Translations under genes and position numbers: made by a program
Shown: piece by piece, positions 19,587 to 31,743 of the stretch
Layout of the letters: every line of letters starts with the position of its first letter
Position numbering within the stretch: position 1 is the first letter of the stretch
Origin: Sporosarcina sp. ACRSL
GTDB lineage: Bacteria > Bacillota > Bacilli > Bacillales_A > Planococcaceae
Reading direction: 5' to 3'
Length of the DNA stretch: 64,000 nt
NCBI RefSeq assembly: GCF_022346605.1
Contig: NZ_JAKRNT010000011.1
Location: 1 to 64,000, forward strand
Notes under the pieces: model-generated
Database searches by the model: none
The model's input: the letters and a program-made list of their open reading frames with translations, nothing else
Told to the model about the DNA's origin: nothing

Positions 19587-20279
19587 ATGGATTATAAAAA
19601 TTGGCGCCACGCTTTTAAAGTGGACCCAGCTAAACAATTAGCTGAGGAAGATCTCGAACTTCTTGCAGAATCCGGAACAGACGGAATCATTATCGGAGGA
19701 TCAGATGGCGTTACACTCGAAAATGTCCTCGATCTGTTAGCCCGCATCCGACGATTCTCGGTACCTGTGGCGCTAGAAGTATCGACTGTCGAATCGGTCA
19801 CAATGGGATTCGATAATTATTTCATCCCAACGGTTCTTAATTCGCCCGAGACGAAGTGGGTGAACGGCATCCATCATGAAGCCTTGAAAGAATACGGCCA
19901 TATGATGAACTGGGACGAAGTGATAGCGGAAGGTTATGTCATTGTGAACACCGATTGCAAAGCGGCACGGTTGACCGGTGTGAAGGAAGCTCCTGACGTT
20001 GAGGATGTCATTGCATATGCCCGGATGGCGGAGCATCTCTTCAAGCTGCCGGTCTTCTATTTGGAATATAGCGGAACGCTTGGAGACCCGGCGATCGTGA
20101 AAGCGGCAGCCCGAGTCCTCGAGCATACACGTTTGTTTTACGGAGGTGGAATCCGCAACGCAAAGGATGCCAAAATGATGGCGGAGCTTGCGGATACAGT
20201 CATTGTCGGCAATATCATCTATGAGGACCTGAAGGCAGCCCTTTCAACGGTGGAAGCAGTGAAATCAGTGTCCCATTGA
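19587..20279 (+). CDS. pcrB: Heptaprenylglyceryl phosphate synthase PcrB
   Basis: A 230-residue TIM-barrel prenyltransferase of the PcrB/GGGPS family, which joins a polyprenyl diphosphate to glycerol-1-phosphate. The KVDPAK start, [25 protein letters not shown] and [11 protein letters not shown] (phosphate-binding) motifs are clear. ATG at 19587 fits the TTAGGTGG ribosome binding site better than the GTG at 19575, which lies inside it. The pcrB-pcrA-ligA order is conserved in Bacilli. Confidence 0.93.
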   Translation: MDYKNWRHAFKVDPAKQLAEEDLELLAESGTDGIIIGGSDGVTLENVLDLLARIRRFSVPVALEVSTVESVTMGFDNYFIPTVLNSPETKWVNGIHHEALKEYGHMMNWDEVIAEGYVIVNTDCKAARLTGVKEAPDVEDVIAYARMAEHLFKLPVFYLEYSGTLGDPAIVKAAARVLEHTRLFYGGGIRNAKDAKMMAELADTVIVGNIIYEDLKAALSTVEAVKSVSH

Positions 20280-20334
20280 CAGGATGTTTACGATATAATG
20301 AAGAACAAACGTTCTTTGAAAGGCGGGATTACGA

Positions 20335-22569
20335 ATGAAAGAAATCGCGGATAATCTGCTTGCAGGCATGAACCCTGAACAAGCCCGCGCAGTGAAAAAG
20401 ACGGAAGGGCCCCTTCTGATCATGGCTGGTGCAGGCTCTGGAAAAACAAGAGTGCTAACACATAGAATTGCCTATTTGATCGTGGAAAAAGGCGTGTATC
20501 CTTCCAATATATTGGCCATCACATTTACGAACAAGGCCGCACGGGAAATGCGCGAAAGGATTGACGGCCTTCTTGGACCTGGTACAGGAGAACGGATGTG
20601 GGTATCGACGTTCCACTCAATGTGTGTCCGTATTTTACGCAGAGATATCGACCGTATCGGTATTTCAAAAAACTTTACGATCCTTGACTCCTCCGACCAG
20701 TTAACGGTCGTCAAAAATGTGCTGAAGGAGCAAAATATCGATCCGAAGCAATACGATCCGCGGTCGATGCTCGGTGCAATCAGCTCAGCGAAAAACGAAT
20801 GCATTGATGCGGAAACGTACAAAGGACAAATCAATCCGCATAATCCTTATGAAAAAACGATTGCAAATGTTTACGAAGGCTATACAAAAAAACTGCGACA
20901 AAACCAATCACTCGATTTTGACGACCTCATCATGATGACGCTCAAACTATTCGAACGCGTCCCGGAAGTCCTCGAATTTTATCAAAATAAATTCCAATAC
21001 ATCCACGTCGACGAATATCAGGATACGAACAACGCCCAATATCGCCTCGTCAACATGCTTGCTGCGAAATTCCGGAACCTATGTGTCGTCGGTGACTCGG
21101 ACCAATCAATCTATAGATGGCGCGGAGCCGACATCGGCAATATCCTTTCATTTGAAAAGGATTATAAAGATGCAACTGTCATCTTACTCGAGCAAAATTA
21201 CCGTTCGACGAAAACGATTTTGCAGGCGGCGAACGATGTCATCCAAAATAACAGGAGCCGCTACGACAAAAAGCTCCGCACGGACAATGACGAAGGGGAA
21301 TCGATCACGATCTACAAGGCATCGGATGAAAAGGACGAATCCCAGTTCATTGTTCAACAGATCATCGAGCTCAAGGAACGTGAAAACTTGCGGCTTGACC
21401 AATTTGCCATCCTGTACCGGACGAATGCCCAATCCCGTGTGATCGAGGAATATCTTGTGAAGTCCAATCTCGATTATACGATCGTTGGCGGCACGAAGTT
21501 CTATGACCGGAAAGAGATCAAGGACTTGCTCGCTTATTTGCGTTTGATTGCCAATAACGATGATGATTTAGCATTGGCAAGAATTATCAACGAACCAAAA
21601 CGGAGTATCGGGGCAACTTCATTCGAAAGGATGGCGCAATTTGCGATTGAGAATGAACGGTCCGTTTTCGACGCATTGCATGAAGTACATTTCATGGGGT
21701 TGACGGCAAGAGCCGCAAACGAAGCTGTGAAATTCAGAGATATGATTAAAGGATTTACGCAAATGCAAGAATACTTATCGGTCACAGAACTTGTCGAGCA
21801 AGTGTTGGAAAAAACGGGCTACCGCGACATGCTCATTCGGGAGAAAACAATCGAGTCAGAAAGCCGTCTGGAAAATATCGAAGAATTCCTCTCCGTTACG
21901 GAAGCATTCGAAAAGCGGGCGGCCGAAGAGGAGGGCGATCGCTCACTCGTCGCTTTCCTTACAGATCTTGCATTGATTGCCGATATTGATTCATTGGATA
22001 AAGAAGAGAACCAATCATCGGAAAAAATCGTCCTGATGACGATGCATGCTGCAAAGGGACTTGAATTTCCGGTCGTCTTCGTTATCGGAATGGAAGAAAA
22101 TATTTTTCCGCACGCTCGATCGATTGGTGATGACGAGGAAATGGAAGAGGAACGAAGACTTGCCTATGTCGCCATTACCCGTGCTGAACGGAGACTGTTC
22201 TTGACTTGTGCATCGTACAGAACGTTGTTCGGACGTTCTAGTTTCAATAATCCATCTCGTTTTTTGAACGAGATTTCAGAAGAAATCATTGAAGTGACTT
22301 CCAACAACAATCAAGGCTTTTCATATGGTGGGTTTTCACGATCGGAAGCACCTGTACGACCTGCTGTCAAAAGACCGGTCTATAAATCAAGCGGTGGTGA
22401 GAAGATGGGCTGGAAGGCTGGCGACAAAGCGCAACATAAAGCATGGGGAACTGGCATGGTCGTCAGTGTAAAAGGGAAGGAAGACGATCTTGAGCTCGAT
22501 ATTGCATTCCCGGAACCAGTCGGCATCAAGCGGCTCCTAGCCAAATTCGCTCCGATAGAAAAAGCATAG
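20335..22569 (+). CDS. pcrA: ATP-dependent DNA helicase PcrA
   Basis: A 744-residue UvrD/PcrA-type superfamily 1A 3'-5' helicase. Motif Q is at MNPEQARAV, Walker A at [14 protein letters not shown], motif II at [26 protein letters not shown], motif IV QNYRST, and [14 protein letters not shown] with [11 protein letters not shown]. The C-terminal tail contains the RNA polymerase-interacting Tudor-like fold ([19 protein letters not shown]). Roles are repair and removal of recombination intermediates. ATG at 20335 follows GAAAGGCGGG. Confidence 0.96.
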   Translation: MKEIADNLLAGMNPEQARAVKKTEGPLLIMAGAGSGKTRVLTHRIAYLIVEKGVYPSNILAITFTNKAAREMRERIDGLLGPGTGERMWVSTFHSMCVRILRRDIDRIGISKNFTILDSSDQLTVVKNVLKEQNIDPKQYDPRSMLGAISSAKNECIDAETYKGQINPHNPYEKTIANVYEGYTKKLRQNQSLDFDDLIMMTLKLFERVPEVLEFYQNKFQYIHVDEYQDTNNAQYRLVNMLAAKFRNLCVVGDSDQSIYRWRGADIGNILSFEKDYKDATVILLEQNYRSTKTILQAANDVIQNNRSRYDKKLRTDNDEGESITIYKASDEKDESQFIVQQIIELKERENLRLDQFAILYRTNAQSRVIEEYLVKSNLDYTIVGGTKFYDRKEIKDLLAYLRLIANNDDDLALARIINEPKRSIGATSFERMAQFAIENERSVFDALHEVHFMGLTARAANEAVKFRDMIKGFTQMQEYLSVTELVEQVLEKTGYRDMLIREKTIESESRLENIEEFLSVTEAFEKRAAEEEGDRSLVAFLTDLALIADIDSLDKEENQSSEKIVLMTMHAAKGLEFPVVFVIGMEENIFPHARSIGDDEEMEEERRLAYVAITRAERRLFLTCASYRTLFGRSSFNNPSRFLNEISEEIIEVTSNNNQGFSYGGFSRSEAPVRPAVKRPVYKSSGGEKMGWKAGDKAQHKAWGTGMVVSVKGKEDDLELDIAFPEPVGIKRLLAKFAPIEKA

Positions 22570-24603
<2,034 letters not shown>

Positions 24604-24610
24604 TTTTTAC

Positions 24611-25723
24611 ATGAAAAGGCTATTTGTACTACCTGGATTGGCGGCCGTCCTGCTCCTTAGCGGCTGCCTGCCGTCTATCGGACCCGAAAAAGAGGAAGTT
24701 ATCCAAGAGAACGAGGAGCAGATCGAAGAAACCGTTATGATTCCAAATGTCCAATTGAAGGATGAATATTACAGGACGCTCATTCCGATAAAGAAGAGCG
24801 CTAGCCGTGGTCTCGTTGTAAACAATATTTATACGAAATACGATATCCAGGAAGCTGAACAAGGGCTTATGCGTTTATCCGCCCAGCATTTCGACACGAA
24901 AAACCATTTCTTCCAGGAAGGTCAATATATTGATAGGAAGACTGCGAGTGCTTGGCTCGCAAGAAGTTCAACGAATGAAGCGGGCTTGAATCCCCCAGAA
25001 GCGAAAGGGGAGGATGCAGAAGAGAAGCCTATCTACTTGGCTCATATTATCGAACAAAATTATTTAACATTGACAGATGAGAAAAAAGTGCGTCTATCAG
25101 GAATTTCCATTGGACTCGCTTTGAATTCCGTCTATTATAGCAACGGGAAGGAAACGGAAATACCAGACGCGGAACTTGAAAAGCAAGGCATCGCCATGGC
25201 GGACAAAATCGTCAGCAGGCTGCGTGCGAAAGAAGGGTTTCAAGATATTCCGATCGTCATTGGTCTATTTAAACAGGAAAGAAGAAATGCGATCGTCCCG
25301 GGCACGTATTTCGCAACTGCTTTTGCAGATAAAGGAAAATCATCCGCTTCCGGATGGAAACAAGTGAATGAGCGGTACGTACTGTTTCCCGCCCCAGCGG
25401 ACATCGACAATTACCGTGATATCAATACGACTTTCAGTCACTTTAAGCAAGATATCGATAATTATTTCCCGAGCTTCGTCAATGTAATCGGAAAAGGTTT
25501 CTTCAAAGAGAACCGGCTGCAATCCATTTCAATTGAAATTCCAATTCAATTTTTCGGGAAGAGTGAGATCATTGGGTTTACACAATTTTTAACAGACCAC
25601 GTCATTAAGTACTTCCCGAATATAGATGTCGAAGTGAGCATCACTTCAGTAAATGGTCCTGAGGCATTGATCGTCAAAGAAGCTGGGGACGATGAACCGT
25701 TCGTCCATATTTATAGATATTAA
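24611..25723 (+). CDS. yerH: CamS family sex pheromone lipoprotein (YerH-like)
   Basis: A 370-residue lipoprotein with signal peptide and lipobox LLSGCL. The mature part matches the CamS/YerH family, whose signal peptides give rise to sex pheromone peptides in staphylococci and enterococci. Features include LIPIKKSASRGLVVNNIY, GLMRLSAQHFDTKNHFFQEG and GTYFATAFADKG. Function of the mature domain is unknown. It starts eight bases after ligA and closes the pcrB-to-yerH block. Confidence 0.9.
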   Translation: MKRLFVLPGLAAVLLLSGCLPSIGPEKEEVIQENEEQIEETVMIPNVQLKDEYYRTLIPIKKSASRGLVVNNIYTKYDIQEAEQGLMRLSAQHFDTKNHFFQEGQYIDRKTASAWLARSSTNEAGLNPPEAKGEDAEEKPIYLAHIIEQNYLTLTDEKKVRLSGISIGLALNSVYYSNGKETEIPDAELEKQGIAMADKIVSRLRAKEGFQDIPIVIGLFKQERRNAIVPGTYFATAFADKGKSSASGWKQVNERYVLFPAPADIDNYRDINTTFSHFKQDIDNYFPSFVNVIGKGFFKENRLQSISIEIPIQFFGKSEIIGFTQFLTDHVIKYFPNIDVEVSITSVNGPEALIVKEAGDDEPFVHIYRY

Positions 25724-25741
25724 TTGTCAGAAGGGGTTTAA

Positions 25742-25772
25742 GCGCGTCCGTATCAAGGTACAATGGATGCGC
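25742..25772 (+). terminator. Possible weak terminator after yerH
   Basis: GCGCGTCC (25742-25749) pairs with GGATGCGC (25765-25772), one G-T pair, with a 15-nt loop. The following bases are only moderately T-rich (AGTTACTTTTC), so it could be inefficient. A possible gatC promoter, TTTTCA-N17-TATGAT at 25779-25807, follows. Confidence 0.5.
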
Positions 25773-25840
25773 AGTTACTTTTCAACATACCGGTAAGGTG
25801 GTATGATTAGTCGTACAATTGCAATTGGGGAGGAAATCAA

Positions 25841-26128
25841 ATGACGAAATTTACGGCAGAAGATGTACAATACTTCGCGAATTTTGCAAGAATCGCCTTT
25901 TCGAATGAGGAAGCGGAGGAGTTTTCCGAACTCATTTCCGAACTGGTCGAATTTGCTGATCAATTAAAAGAAGTCGATACAGATCAAGTTGAGCCGATGA
26001 CTCATCCGTTGCAGCTATTCAACGTGCTTCGGGAAGATATACCACAAGACGTACTCGACCGTGACGAAATGTTGTCGAGTGTAAAAGAGCATGAAGACGG
26101 GATGATCAAAGTTCCGAATATCCTATGA
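25841..26128 (+). CDS. gatC: Glutamyl-/aspartyl-tRNA amidotransferase subunit GatC
   Basis: A 95-residue GatC, the small subunit that wraps GatA and GatB in the complex making Gln-tRNA(Gln) from Glu-tRNA(Gln). It has the expected DQVEPMTHPLQLFNVLRED and C-terminal KVPNIL motifs. ATG at 25841 follows GGGGAGGAAATCAA. First gene of gatCAB. Confidence 0.94.
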   Translation: MTKFTAEDVQYFANFARIAFSNEEAEEFSELISELVEFADQLKEVDTDQVEPMTHPLQLFNVLREDIPQDVLDRDEMLSSVKEHEDGMIKVPNIL

Positions 26129-26152
26129 GACTGATTTTTAGGAGGATGTAAC

Positions 26153-27619
26153 ATGACGTTAATGAAAAAGACGGCAGCAGAACTTCAAGCACTTTTACAT
26201 AACCGGGAAGTCTCTGTCAAAGAAGTGACCGAAGATTCATTCAAACAGATCGCTGCATTGGATGGACAAGTGAAAGCATTCCTTACGCTAACGGAAGAAG
26301 AAGCATTGGCGAGAGCGGAGGAATTGGACAACGGACCAAAGGAAGACCGTGGTCCGCTTTTCGGATTGCCAATCGGCATTAAAGACAATATTGTCACGAA
26401 AGGCACTGCAACAACATGCGCAAGCAAAATGCTCGAAAACTTCGTACCTGTCTATAACGCGACAGCCGTTGAAAAAGTGAATGAAGCCGGCATGATCAGC
26501 GTCGGTAAGTTGAACATGGACGAGTTTGCAATGGGCTCTACAACTGAACGTTCTGCGTTCCAGACAACGCATAATCCGTGGAACCTAGACTGTGTACCTG
26601 GAGGTTCTTCAGGCGGATCCGCAGCTGCTGTTGCAGCAGGAGAAGTGCCGTTCTCACTCGGTACGGATACGGGTGGATCGGTTCGCCAGCCGGCAGCATT
26701 TTGCGGAGTCGTCGGGATGAAGCCGACTTACGGCAGAGTGTCCCGCAGCGGACTTGTTGCGTTCGCCTCATCTTTGGATCAAATCGGCCCGATCACGCGC
26801 ACTGTCGAGGACAATGCACTGTTATTGAATGCCATTTCGGGACTAGATCATCGGGATTCCTCCTCTTCACCGCAGCAAGTGCCGGATTTCAGAGCAGCGT
26901 TGACAGGTGATATAAAAGGTCTGCGAATCGCGGTTCCAAAGGAATATTTGGGCGAAGGCATCGAGGAAGACGTGAAAGACAAAGTCCGTGCGTCCTTAAA
27001 AGTACTAGAGTCACTTGGTGCAACGATCGGTGAAGTATCGCTTCCACATTCTAAATATGCTTCTCCAACCTATTACACGATTGCAACTGCAGAAGCCTCT
27101 TCAAATCTTGCGAGATTTGACGGAATCCGTTATGGATATCGTTCGGAAGGCGCAAAAAACCTTGATGAGATTTATACGCGTTCACGTGCGGAAGGGTTCG
27201 GTACAGAAGTTAAAAAACGGATTTTGTACGGGACATATGCATTAAGCGCAGATCATCACGAAGAGTTATATGTGAAGGCGATGAAAGTACGTACGCTTAT
27301 TGCACAAGACTTCGCCTCCGTATTTGACAACTATGATGTCATCGTTGGCCCGACTAGCGCGACAACAGCATACGAAATCGGCGGAGCCATGAAGGATCAA
27401 GTGACGTTATATGCAAATGATATTTTGACCGTATCCGTCAACTTGGCTGGTATTCCAGCAATTTCGATTCCGTGCGGTTTTTCAAATGGATTGCCTGTCG
27501 GTCTTCAAATCATCGGGAAACATTTTGATGAAGCGACCCTTTACAGAGTGGCACATGCGTTTGAACAAGCGACCGATTTCCATAAGCGCACTCCATCAAT
27601 CGGGGAGGGGAATGAATAA
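26153..27619 (+). CDS. gatA: Glutamyl-/aspartyl-tRNA amidotransferase subunit GatA
   Basis: A 488-residue amidase-signature enzyme that releases ammonia from glutamine for the GatCAB complex. The catalytic Ser-cisSer-Lys triad is visible as GIKDNI (Lys), [15 protein letters not shown] (cis-Ser) and [14 protein letters not shown] (nucleophile Ser region). ATG at 26153 follows AGGAGGATGTAAC. Its stop overlaps the start of gatB. Confidence 0.95.
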   Translation: MTLMKKTAAELQALLHNREVSVKEVTEDSFKQIAALDGQVKAFLTLTEEEALARAEELDNGPKEDRGPLFGLPIGIKDNIVTKGTATTCASKMLENFVPVYNATAVEKVNEAGMISVGKLNMDEFAMGSTTERSAFQTTHNPWNLDCVPGGSSGGSAAAVAAGEVPFSLGTDTGGSVRQPAAFCGVVGMKPTYGRVSRSGLVAFASSLDQIGPITRTVEDNALLLNAISGLDHRDSSSSPQQVPDFRAALTGDIKGLRIAVPKEYLGEGIEEDVKDKVRASLKVLESLGATIGEVSLPHSKYASPTYYTIATAEASSNLARFDGIRYGYRSEGAKNLDEIYTRSRAEGFGTEVKKRILYGTYALSADHHEELYVKAMKVRTLIAQDFASVFDNYDVIVGPTSATTAYEIGGAMKDQVTLYANDILTVSVNLAGIPAISIPCGFSNGLPVGLQIIGKHFDEATLYRVAHAFEQATDFHKRTPSIGEGNE

Positions 27620-29049
27620 TGAACTTTGAAACGATTGTCGGACTCGAAGTCCACGTTGAATTGAAAACCGATACTAAAATCTTTTCACCGGCGCCTTCCC
27701 ATTACGGGGCAGAGCCGAATATGAACATCCATGTGAAGGACTTGGCATACCCGGGAGCATTGCCGGTGTTGAACAAACGCGCGGTCGACTTCGGAATGAA
27801 AGCTTCCATGGCCCTTAATTGCGAAGTGGCGAAAGTCATGAACTTCGACAGAAAGCATTATTTTTATCCGGATAACCCGGCAGCCTATCAAATTTCACAA
27901 GATAAGCGTCCCGTCGGTCAAAACGGCTGGATTGAAATCGAAGTGGATGGGAAAAAGAAAAAAATCCGCATCGAACGCGTTCATCTTGAAGAGGACGCTG
28001 GTAAACTGACGCACTCTGATAACGGCTATTCACTCGTCGACTTGAACCGACAAGGTACGCCGCTTATCGAAATCGTCACAGAAGCGGATATCCGCTCCCC
28101 GGAAGAGGCATATGCATTCCTTGAGAAGCTGAAAGCGATCATCCAATATACAGGCGTTTCCGACGTCCGTATGGAAGAGGGTTCACTTCGTTGTGACGCC
28201 AACATTTCATTGCGTCCGTTCGGACAAGAGGAATTCGGAACGAAAACAGAATTGAAAAACTTGAACTCCTTCAACTTTGTTCGTAGAGGGATTGCCAATG
28301 AAGTCGAGCGCCAGGAAAAAATCCTTCTTTCGGGTGGTACGATCCAACAGGAAACACGCCGCTATGACGAATCGACTGGACAAACTGTCCTCATGCGTGT
28401 AAAAGGCAGCGCGAATGATTACCGTTTCATCAATGATCCGGACTTGCCGGAAATTCATATCGACCAAGAGTGGATGGATCGTGTCCGCGCAGAGATTCCG
28501 GAACTTCCGGATGCGCGTAAGGCAAGGTATGTCAATGAGCTTGATCTGCCGGAATATGACGCGCATGTCTTGACGTTGACAAAAGAGATGTCCGACTTCT
28601 TCGATGCAACCGTTGCAACAGGCGCCGATGCGAAACTCGCTTCCAACTGGTTGATGGGAGAAGTGTCTGCATACTTGAATGCCGAACAGAAAGAGCTTCA
28701 TGAGACGGCACTCACACCAGAAGGCCTCTCAAGCATGATCAAACTGATTTCAGATGGCACAATTTCATCCAAAATCGCGAAAAAAGTCTTCAAGGAATTG
28801 ATTGAAAAAGGCGGTAACGCCGCTGACATCGTCAAGGAGAAAGGCCTCGTCCAAATTTCCGACGAAGATACGCTCCGCAAATTCGTCACGGAAGTGCTCG
28901 ACGCAAACGAACAATCAATCGAGGACTTCAAAAACGGCAAGGACCGAGCAGTCGGCTTCCTCGTCGGACAAGTGATGAAAGCGACTAAAGGACAAGCAAA
29001 CCCGCCAATGGTCAATAAAATCCTCCTCGAGGAAATTAAAAAACGATAA
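27619..29049 (+). CDS. gatB: Glutamyl-/aspartyl-tRNA amidotransferase subunit GatB
   Basis: A 476-residue kinase-like tRNA-binding subunit that activates the misacylated aminoacyl-tRNA. It has the [19 protein letters not shown] start, [20 protein letters not shown] and the C-terminal YqeY-like tail ([18 protein letters not shown]). It overlaps gatA by one base (TAATG) and ends at a terminator. Confidence 0.95.
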   Translation: MNFETIVGLEVHVELKTDTKIFSPAPSHYGAEPNMNIHVKDLAYPGALPVLNKRAVDFGMKASMALNCEVAKVMNFDRKHYFYPDNPAAYQISQDKRPVGQNGWIEIEVDGKKKKIRIERVHLEEDAGKLTHSDNGYSLVDLNRQGTPLIEIVTEADIRSPEEAYAFLEKLKAIIQYTGVSDVRMEEGSLRCDANISLRPFGQEEFGTKTELKNLNSFNFVRRGIANEVERQEKILLSGGTIQQETRRYDESTGQTVLMRVKGSANDYRFINDPDLPEIHIDQEWMDRVRAEIPELPDARKARYVNELDLPEYDAHVLTLTKEMSDFFDATVATGADAKLASNWLMGEVSAYLNAEQKELHETALTPEGLSSMIKLISDGTISSKIAKKVFKELIEKGGNAADIVKEKGLVQISDEDTLRKFVTEVLDANEQSIEDFKNGKDRAVGFLVGQVMKATKGQANPPMVNKILLEEIKKR

Positions 29050-29065
29050 GTTCGAAACAAACTGT

Positions 29066-29106
29066 CCTATACGGGGTCTTGTAAAAGTCTCCGTATAGGG
29101 CGTTTT
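29066..29106 (+). terminator. Terminator of gatCAB
   Basis: CCTATACGG (29066-29074) pairs perfectly with CCGTATAGG (29091-29099), followed by GCGTTTTAAATT. Placed 17 bases after the gatB stop. Confidence 0.85.
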
Positions 29107-29118
29107 AAATTATGCCTC

Positions 29119-29300
29119 GTCTAGACTCCGGGTGGCAGAAGGCTGCCTTAATTTCTGCTTAGACCGCAGAAATACGGCAAACCGAACCCTACGCTGTTCG
29201 GTTTTCTCGGGTCATAAGTCAGCTCTGCTGCACGGCAAAAAGCGCCGTTTCGCAGATCCGCCTTATGCCTGTCGAAGTTAACCGCCACCCTCCGCTTTTG
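29119..29300. repeat. Dispersed intergenic palindromic repeat, copy 1
   Basis: About 180 bp bounded by CGGGTGGC on the left and GCCACCCTCCGCTTTTG on the right, so the ends form a long-range inverted repeat. It has internal hairpins (for example ACGGC/GCCGT near 29242-29260). The right end (GCCTGTCGA ... GCCACC ... CCTCCGCTTTTG) recurs at 34273-34398. It fills the gap between gatB and the next gene and has no plausible reading frame. It looks like a member of a multi-copy intergenic repeat family of Bacillaceae/Planococcaceae. Confidence 0.75.
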
Positions 29301-29372
29301 TGCAGAAATGGCATCCTATTTGATTCGGGAAACGAATAGCCTTACACTTAAGAAAAAGGAGTGTGTGTGGGA

Positions 29373-29942
29373 ATGAAAACTGAAAAACAATATTTTGATG
29401 AAGCAATCTCACTAGCGGACTATATGGACCGTATGGAAACGCATAAGGAAAACAGCTTCAGCATTTATGAGAAATTCGATGTGCCCCAAGATGATGCATT
29501 CATCGAAATAGCAAAACAAGAAAAGCCCAATATACTAGTCATAACGGAAGATTGGTGTGGGGACGCGATGATGAACAATCCGATCCTACGCCGAATTGCA
29601 GAAGCAGCTGACTTGGATGTACGTGCGGTTTATCGTGATGAAGATACAGATTTGATCGACAGGCATTTGACAAATGGCGGCCGCTCCATCCCGATTTACT
29701 TGCTGCTCGACAATGAAGGCGAAGTGTTAGCAAAGTGGGGGCCTCGCGCAGCATCCATACAGGAAGACGTCATGGAGCGCCGCAAAGCACTTCCGGCAAA
29801 AGAAGCACCTGATTTCGATGAAAAGCAGCGGGCATTCATTTCAGAATTGATGAAAGAATATACGACACAACCCGAATTGTGGCTCACTGTTTACGAAGAC
29901 ATCCGAAAGACATTCATGCCTGCGTTGCAACAGACAAAGTAA
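29373..29942 (+). CDS. Thioredoxin-fold family protein
   Basis: A 189-residue soluble protein of the Thioredoxin_9-like type. The N-terminal ~50 residues are helical and the thioredoxin-like core contains ILVITEDWCGDAMMNNP and a cis-Pro loop at GGRSIPIYLLLD. The redox motif is WCGDA rather than CxxC, so only one Cys is present and classical dithiol chemistry is unlikely. ATG at 29373 lies 11 bases after AAAAAGGAG; in-frame GTG codons upstream are less likely. It appears to be a single-gene unit. Confidence 0.75.
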   Translation: MKTEKQYFDEAISLADYMDRMETHKENSFSIYEKFDVPQDDAFIEIAKQEKPNILVITEDWCGDAMMNNPILRRIAEAADLDVRAVYRDEDTDLIDRHLTNGGRSIPIYLLLDNEGEVLAKWGPRAASIQEDVMERRKALPAKEAPDFDEKQRAFISELMKEYTTQPELWLTVYEDIRKTFMPALQQTK

Positions 29943-30003
29943 TTGTGTCATGGGAACTTTTTAGCAGGACAGATAGTCCAATTAAGTGTCCGATGTTAGA
30001 GCA

Positions 30004-30033
30004 TTGGACGTATGTAAGCGTTGCAATTAGTAT
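30004..30033 (+). promoter_or_regulatory. Candidate dagK promoter
   Basis: TTGGAC (30004-30009), 18-bp spacer, TAGTAT (30028-30033), about 20 bases before the dagK ATG. GTCCAAT at 29976-29982 and ATTGGAC at 30003-30009 form an inverted repeat whose right arm overlaps the -35. Similarity to consensus is moderate. Confidence 0.35.
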
Positions 30034-30054
30034 GAATTGAGAGGGAACATGTGT

Positions 30055-31002
30055 ATGAAGCGTGCACGAATTATTTATAATCCGACAGCTGGACGTGAAA
30101 TATTCCGTAGGCATCTGGCTGAAGTTCTGGAGAAGCTGGAGATTGCCGGCTATGAAACATCAGTACATGCGACTACAGGAGAAGGTGATGCAACCGAAGC
30201 TGCGAAGCTAGCTGTGGAACGGGGCTTTGACGTCATCATTGCTTCAGGCGGAGATGGTACGTTAAACGAAGTCGTCGCCGGAGTCTCCCCATTTGAGAAA
30301 AGGCCGAAAATCGGGCTCATTCCGACTGGGACGACGAACGACTTTTCCCGAGCATTGCGGATTCCAAGGGATATTGACGAAGCTGTCGATATCATCGTCC
30401 GTGGAGAAACCATTCCCGTTGACGTCGGTATGATGAACGACCGCTACTTCATTAACATTGCGGGTGGCGGACAAATGACGGAGCTGACGTATGATGTTCC
30501 AATCAAGCTCAAAACGATGCTCGGTCAGCTTGCCTACTACTTGAAAGGGATTGAAATGCTCCCTAACTTCCATTCAAGTCAAATGAAAATTGAGTACGAC
30601 GATGAAGTGTTCGAAGGGGAAGCGATGCTCTTCCTCGTTGGCTTGACAAACTCCGTCGGCGGCTTCGAAAAATTAGCACCGCACTCAAGTATTAACGATG
30701 GCAAATTTACGTTATTAATTTTGAAAAAATGTAATATGGCGGAATTTATTAGAGTTGTCACATTGGCGTTGCGTGGAGAGCATTTGGATGACCCACTCGT
30801 CATTTCCGCACAGCCGTCTAAAGTGAAGGTCACTTCGTCTGAAGAAGTGCTGCTGAACCTGGACGGAGAATACGGCGGCACCTTGCCAGCTACTTTTGAA
30901 AACCGGTATCGCCATATCGAAATGTTTGCCCCGTTCGATCAATTGCGAGAGCAGGACAGAATTGATAGAGAATCTGAAAATGAAGAAGCTGCTTTGGATT
31001 AA
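30055..31002 (+). CDS. dagK: Diacylglycerol kinase DagK (DgkB/YerQ type)
   Basis: A 315-residue soluble lipid kinase that phosphorylates diacylglycerol released during lipoteichoic acid synthesis. It shows the kinase start RARIIYNPTAGRE, the catalytic-domain GGDGTLNEVV, IGLIPTGTTNDFSRAL and the late LNLDGEYGGTLPA segment. ATG at 30055 is nine bases from GAGGG; an ATG at 30049 and TTG at 30037 are poorly spaced. In Bacillus subtilis this gene (yerQ) also follows gatCAB. Confidence 0.93.
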   Translation: MKRARIIYNPTAGREIFRRHLAEVLEKLEIAGYETSVHATTGEGDATEAAKLAVERGFDVIIASGGDGTLNEVVAGVSPFEKRPKIGLIPTGTTNDFSRALRIPRDIDEAVDIIVRGETIPVDVGMMNDRYFINIAGGGQMTELTYDVPIKLKTMLGQLAYYLKGIEMLPNFHSSQMKIEYDDEVFEGEAMLFLVGLTNSVGGFEKLAPHSSINDGKFTLLILKKCNMAEFIRVVTLALRGEHLDDPLVISAQPSKVKVTSSEEVLLNLDGEYGGTLPATFENRYRHIEMFAPFDQLREQDRIDRESENEEAALD

Positions 31003-31019
31003 TTCCAAGCAGCTTTTTA
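30986..31019 (+). terminator. Terminator overlapping the dagK stop
   Basis: AAGCTGCTTTGG (30986-30997) pairs with CCAAGCAGCTT (31005-31015) with one bulged base and runs into TTTTT. The hairpin overlaps the last dagK codons and separates it from the convergent NUDIX gene. Confidence 0.8.
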
Positions 31020-31023
31020 AGGT

Positions 31024-31458
31024 TCAAATAATTAATGCTATCGCCTCATCTTGTTTTGCAGCTAGCGCAGGCAAATCATTTAGCGGAATCCAACGACAAC
31101 AGAAAATCATGCCGTTGTCTACACCCGTACCGCTGACACAAATTTCCCATTCATTGTTATCCTCGCCGATGTACGTAAGATGAAAGATATTCCGCTCATG
31201 CATGACATTTTTGCGGTGCGCGGGAAAGTAATTCATCTTGTTCAATTTACCATTTAACCGAAGCTGTTCCCGACGAATGCCGGTTTCTTCTTCAATTTCC
31301 CGGTAGAGTGCTTCGATGAGCGGTTCATCTTCTTCAATCGTTCCGCCCGGTACTTGCAATCCTGCCTCTGGATGATCTTTGTGCTCGAACACAAGGATTT
31401 TCCGTTCATCATGATCATCCTTTGTAATGTACGCTAATACCTTTCGTTTAATTTCCAT
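31024..31458 (-). CDS. NUDIX hydrolase
   Basis: A 144-residue protein with a complete Nudix box, GX5EX7REUXEEXGU, reading GGTIEEDEPLIEALYREIEE followed by ETGI. The substrate cannot be told from sequence; the family cleaves nucleoside diphosphates linked to another moiety. ATG at 31458 follows AAAGGGGGGACACA; a longer frame to 31497 lacks a ribosome binding site. Convergent with dagK. Confidence 0.85.
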   Translation of the reverse strand: MEIKRKVLAYITKDDHDERKILVFEHKDHPEAGLQVPGGTIEEDEPLIEALYREIEEETGIRREQLRLNGKLNKMNYFPAHRKNVMHERNIFHLTYIGEDNNEWEICVSGTGVDNGMIFCCRWIPLNDLPALAAKQDEAIALII

Positions 31459-31633
31459 TGTGTCCCCCCTTTGTAATCCTTCTATTATACATAACATTCA
31501 AAATACTCTCAAGAGACTTAACATCTATAAAAAACTTTTTGTGATCAATCAATATCTTGTTAATTCACTGGAAAAAGGGGAAAAGTATAGACAGATAAGG
31601 TAAGTAAGGAATGAGGGCGAAGGAGGGGCACCC

Positions 31634-31729
31634 GTGTATAAGAAACAAGAAAAATGGCTCATGTGGCTCGTCTTTGTCGTGGCGGGAATCATGTTTCTTT
31701 CTATTGTCGGAAGAATTTTTGGAAGTTGA
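31634..31729 (+). CDS. Micro-protein with one membrane segment, upstream of cydA
   Basis: A 31-residue frame starting with GTG at 31634 after a strong GAAGGAGGGG site. The sequence is a basic N terminus (VYKKQEK) followed by a single hydrophobic helix rich in Val, Ile, Met and Phe, ending GRIFGS. It sits 14 bases before cydA with another strong ribosome binding site in between, so it is probably the first gene of the cytochrome bd operon. I do not recognise a family. It could be an accessory subunit or assembly factor; CydS is a separate gene at the other end of the operon. Confidence 0.6.
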   Translation: MYKKQEKWLMWLVFVVAGIMFLSIVGRIFGS

Positions 31730-31743
31730 GGGAGGGGAAATAG

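Noticed and set aside
31535..31560. Rex-type operator upstream of the cytochrome bd operon
   Set aside because: One half-site (TTTGTGAT) is present but the second half does not match at the required distance.
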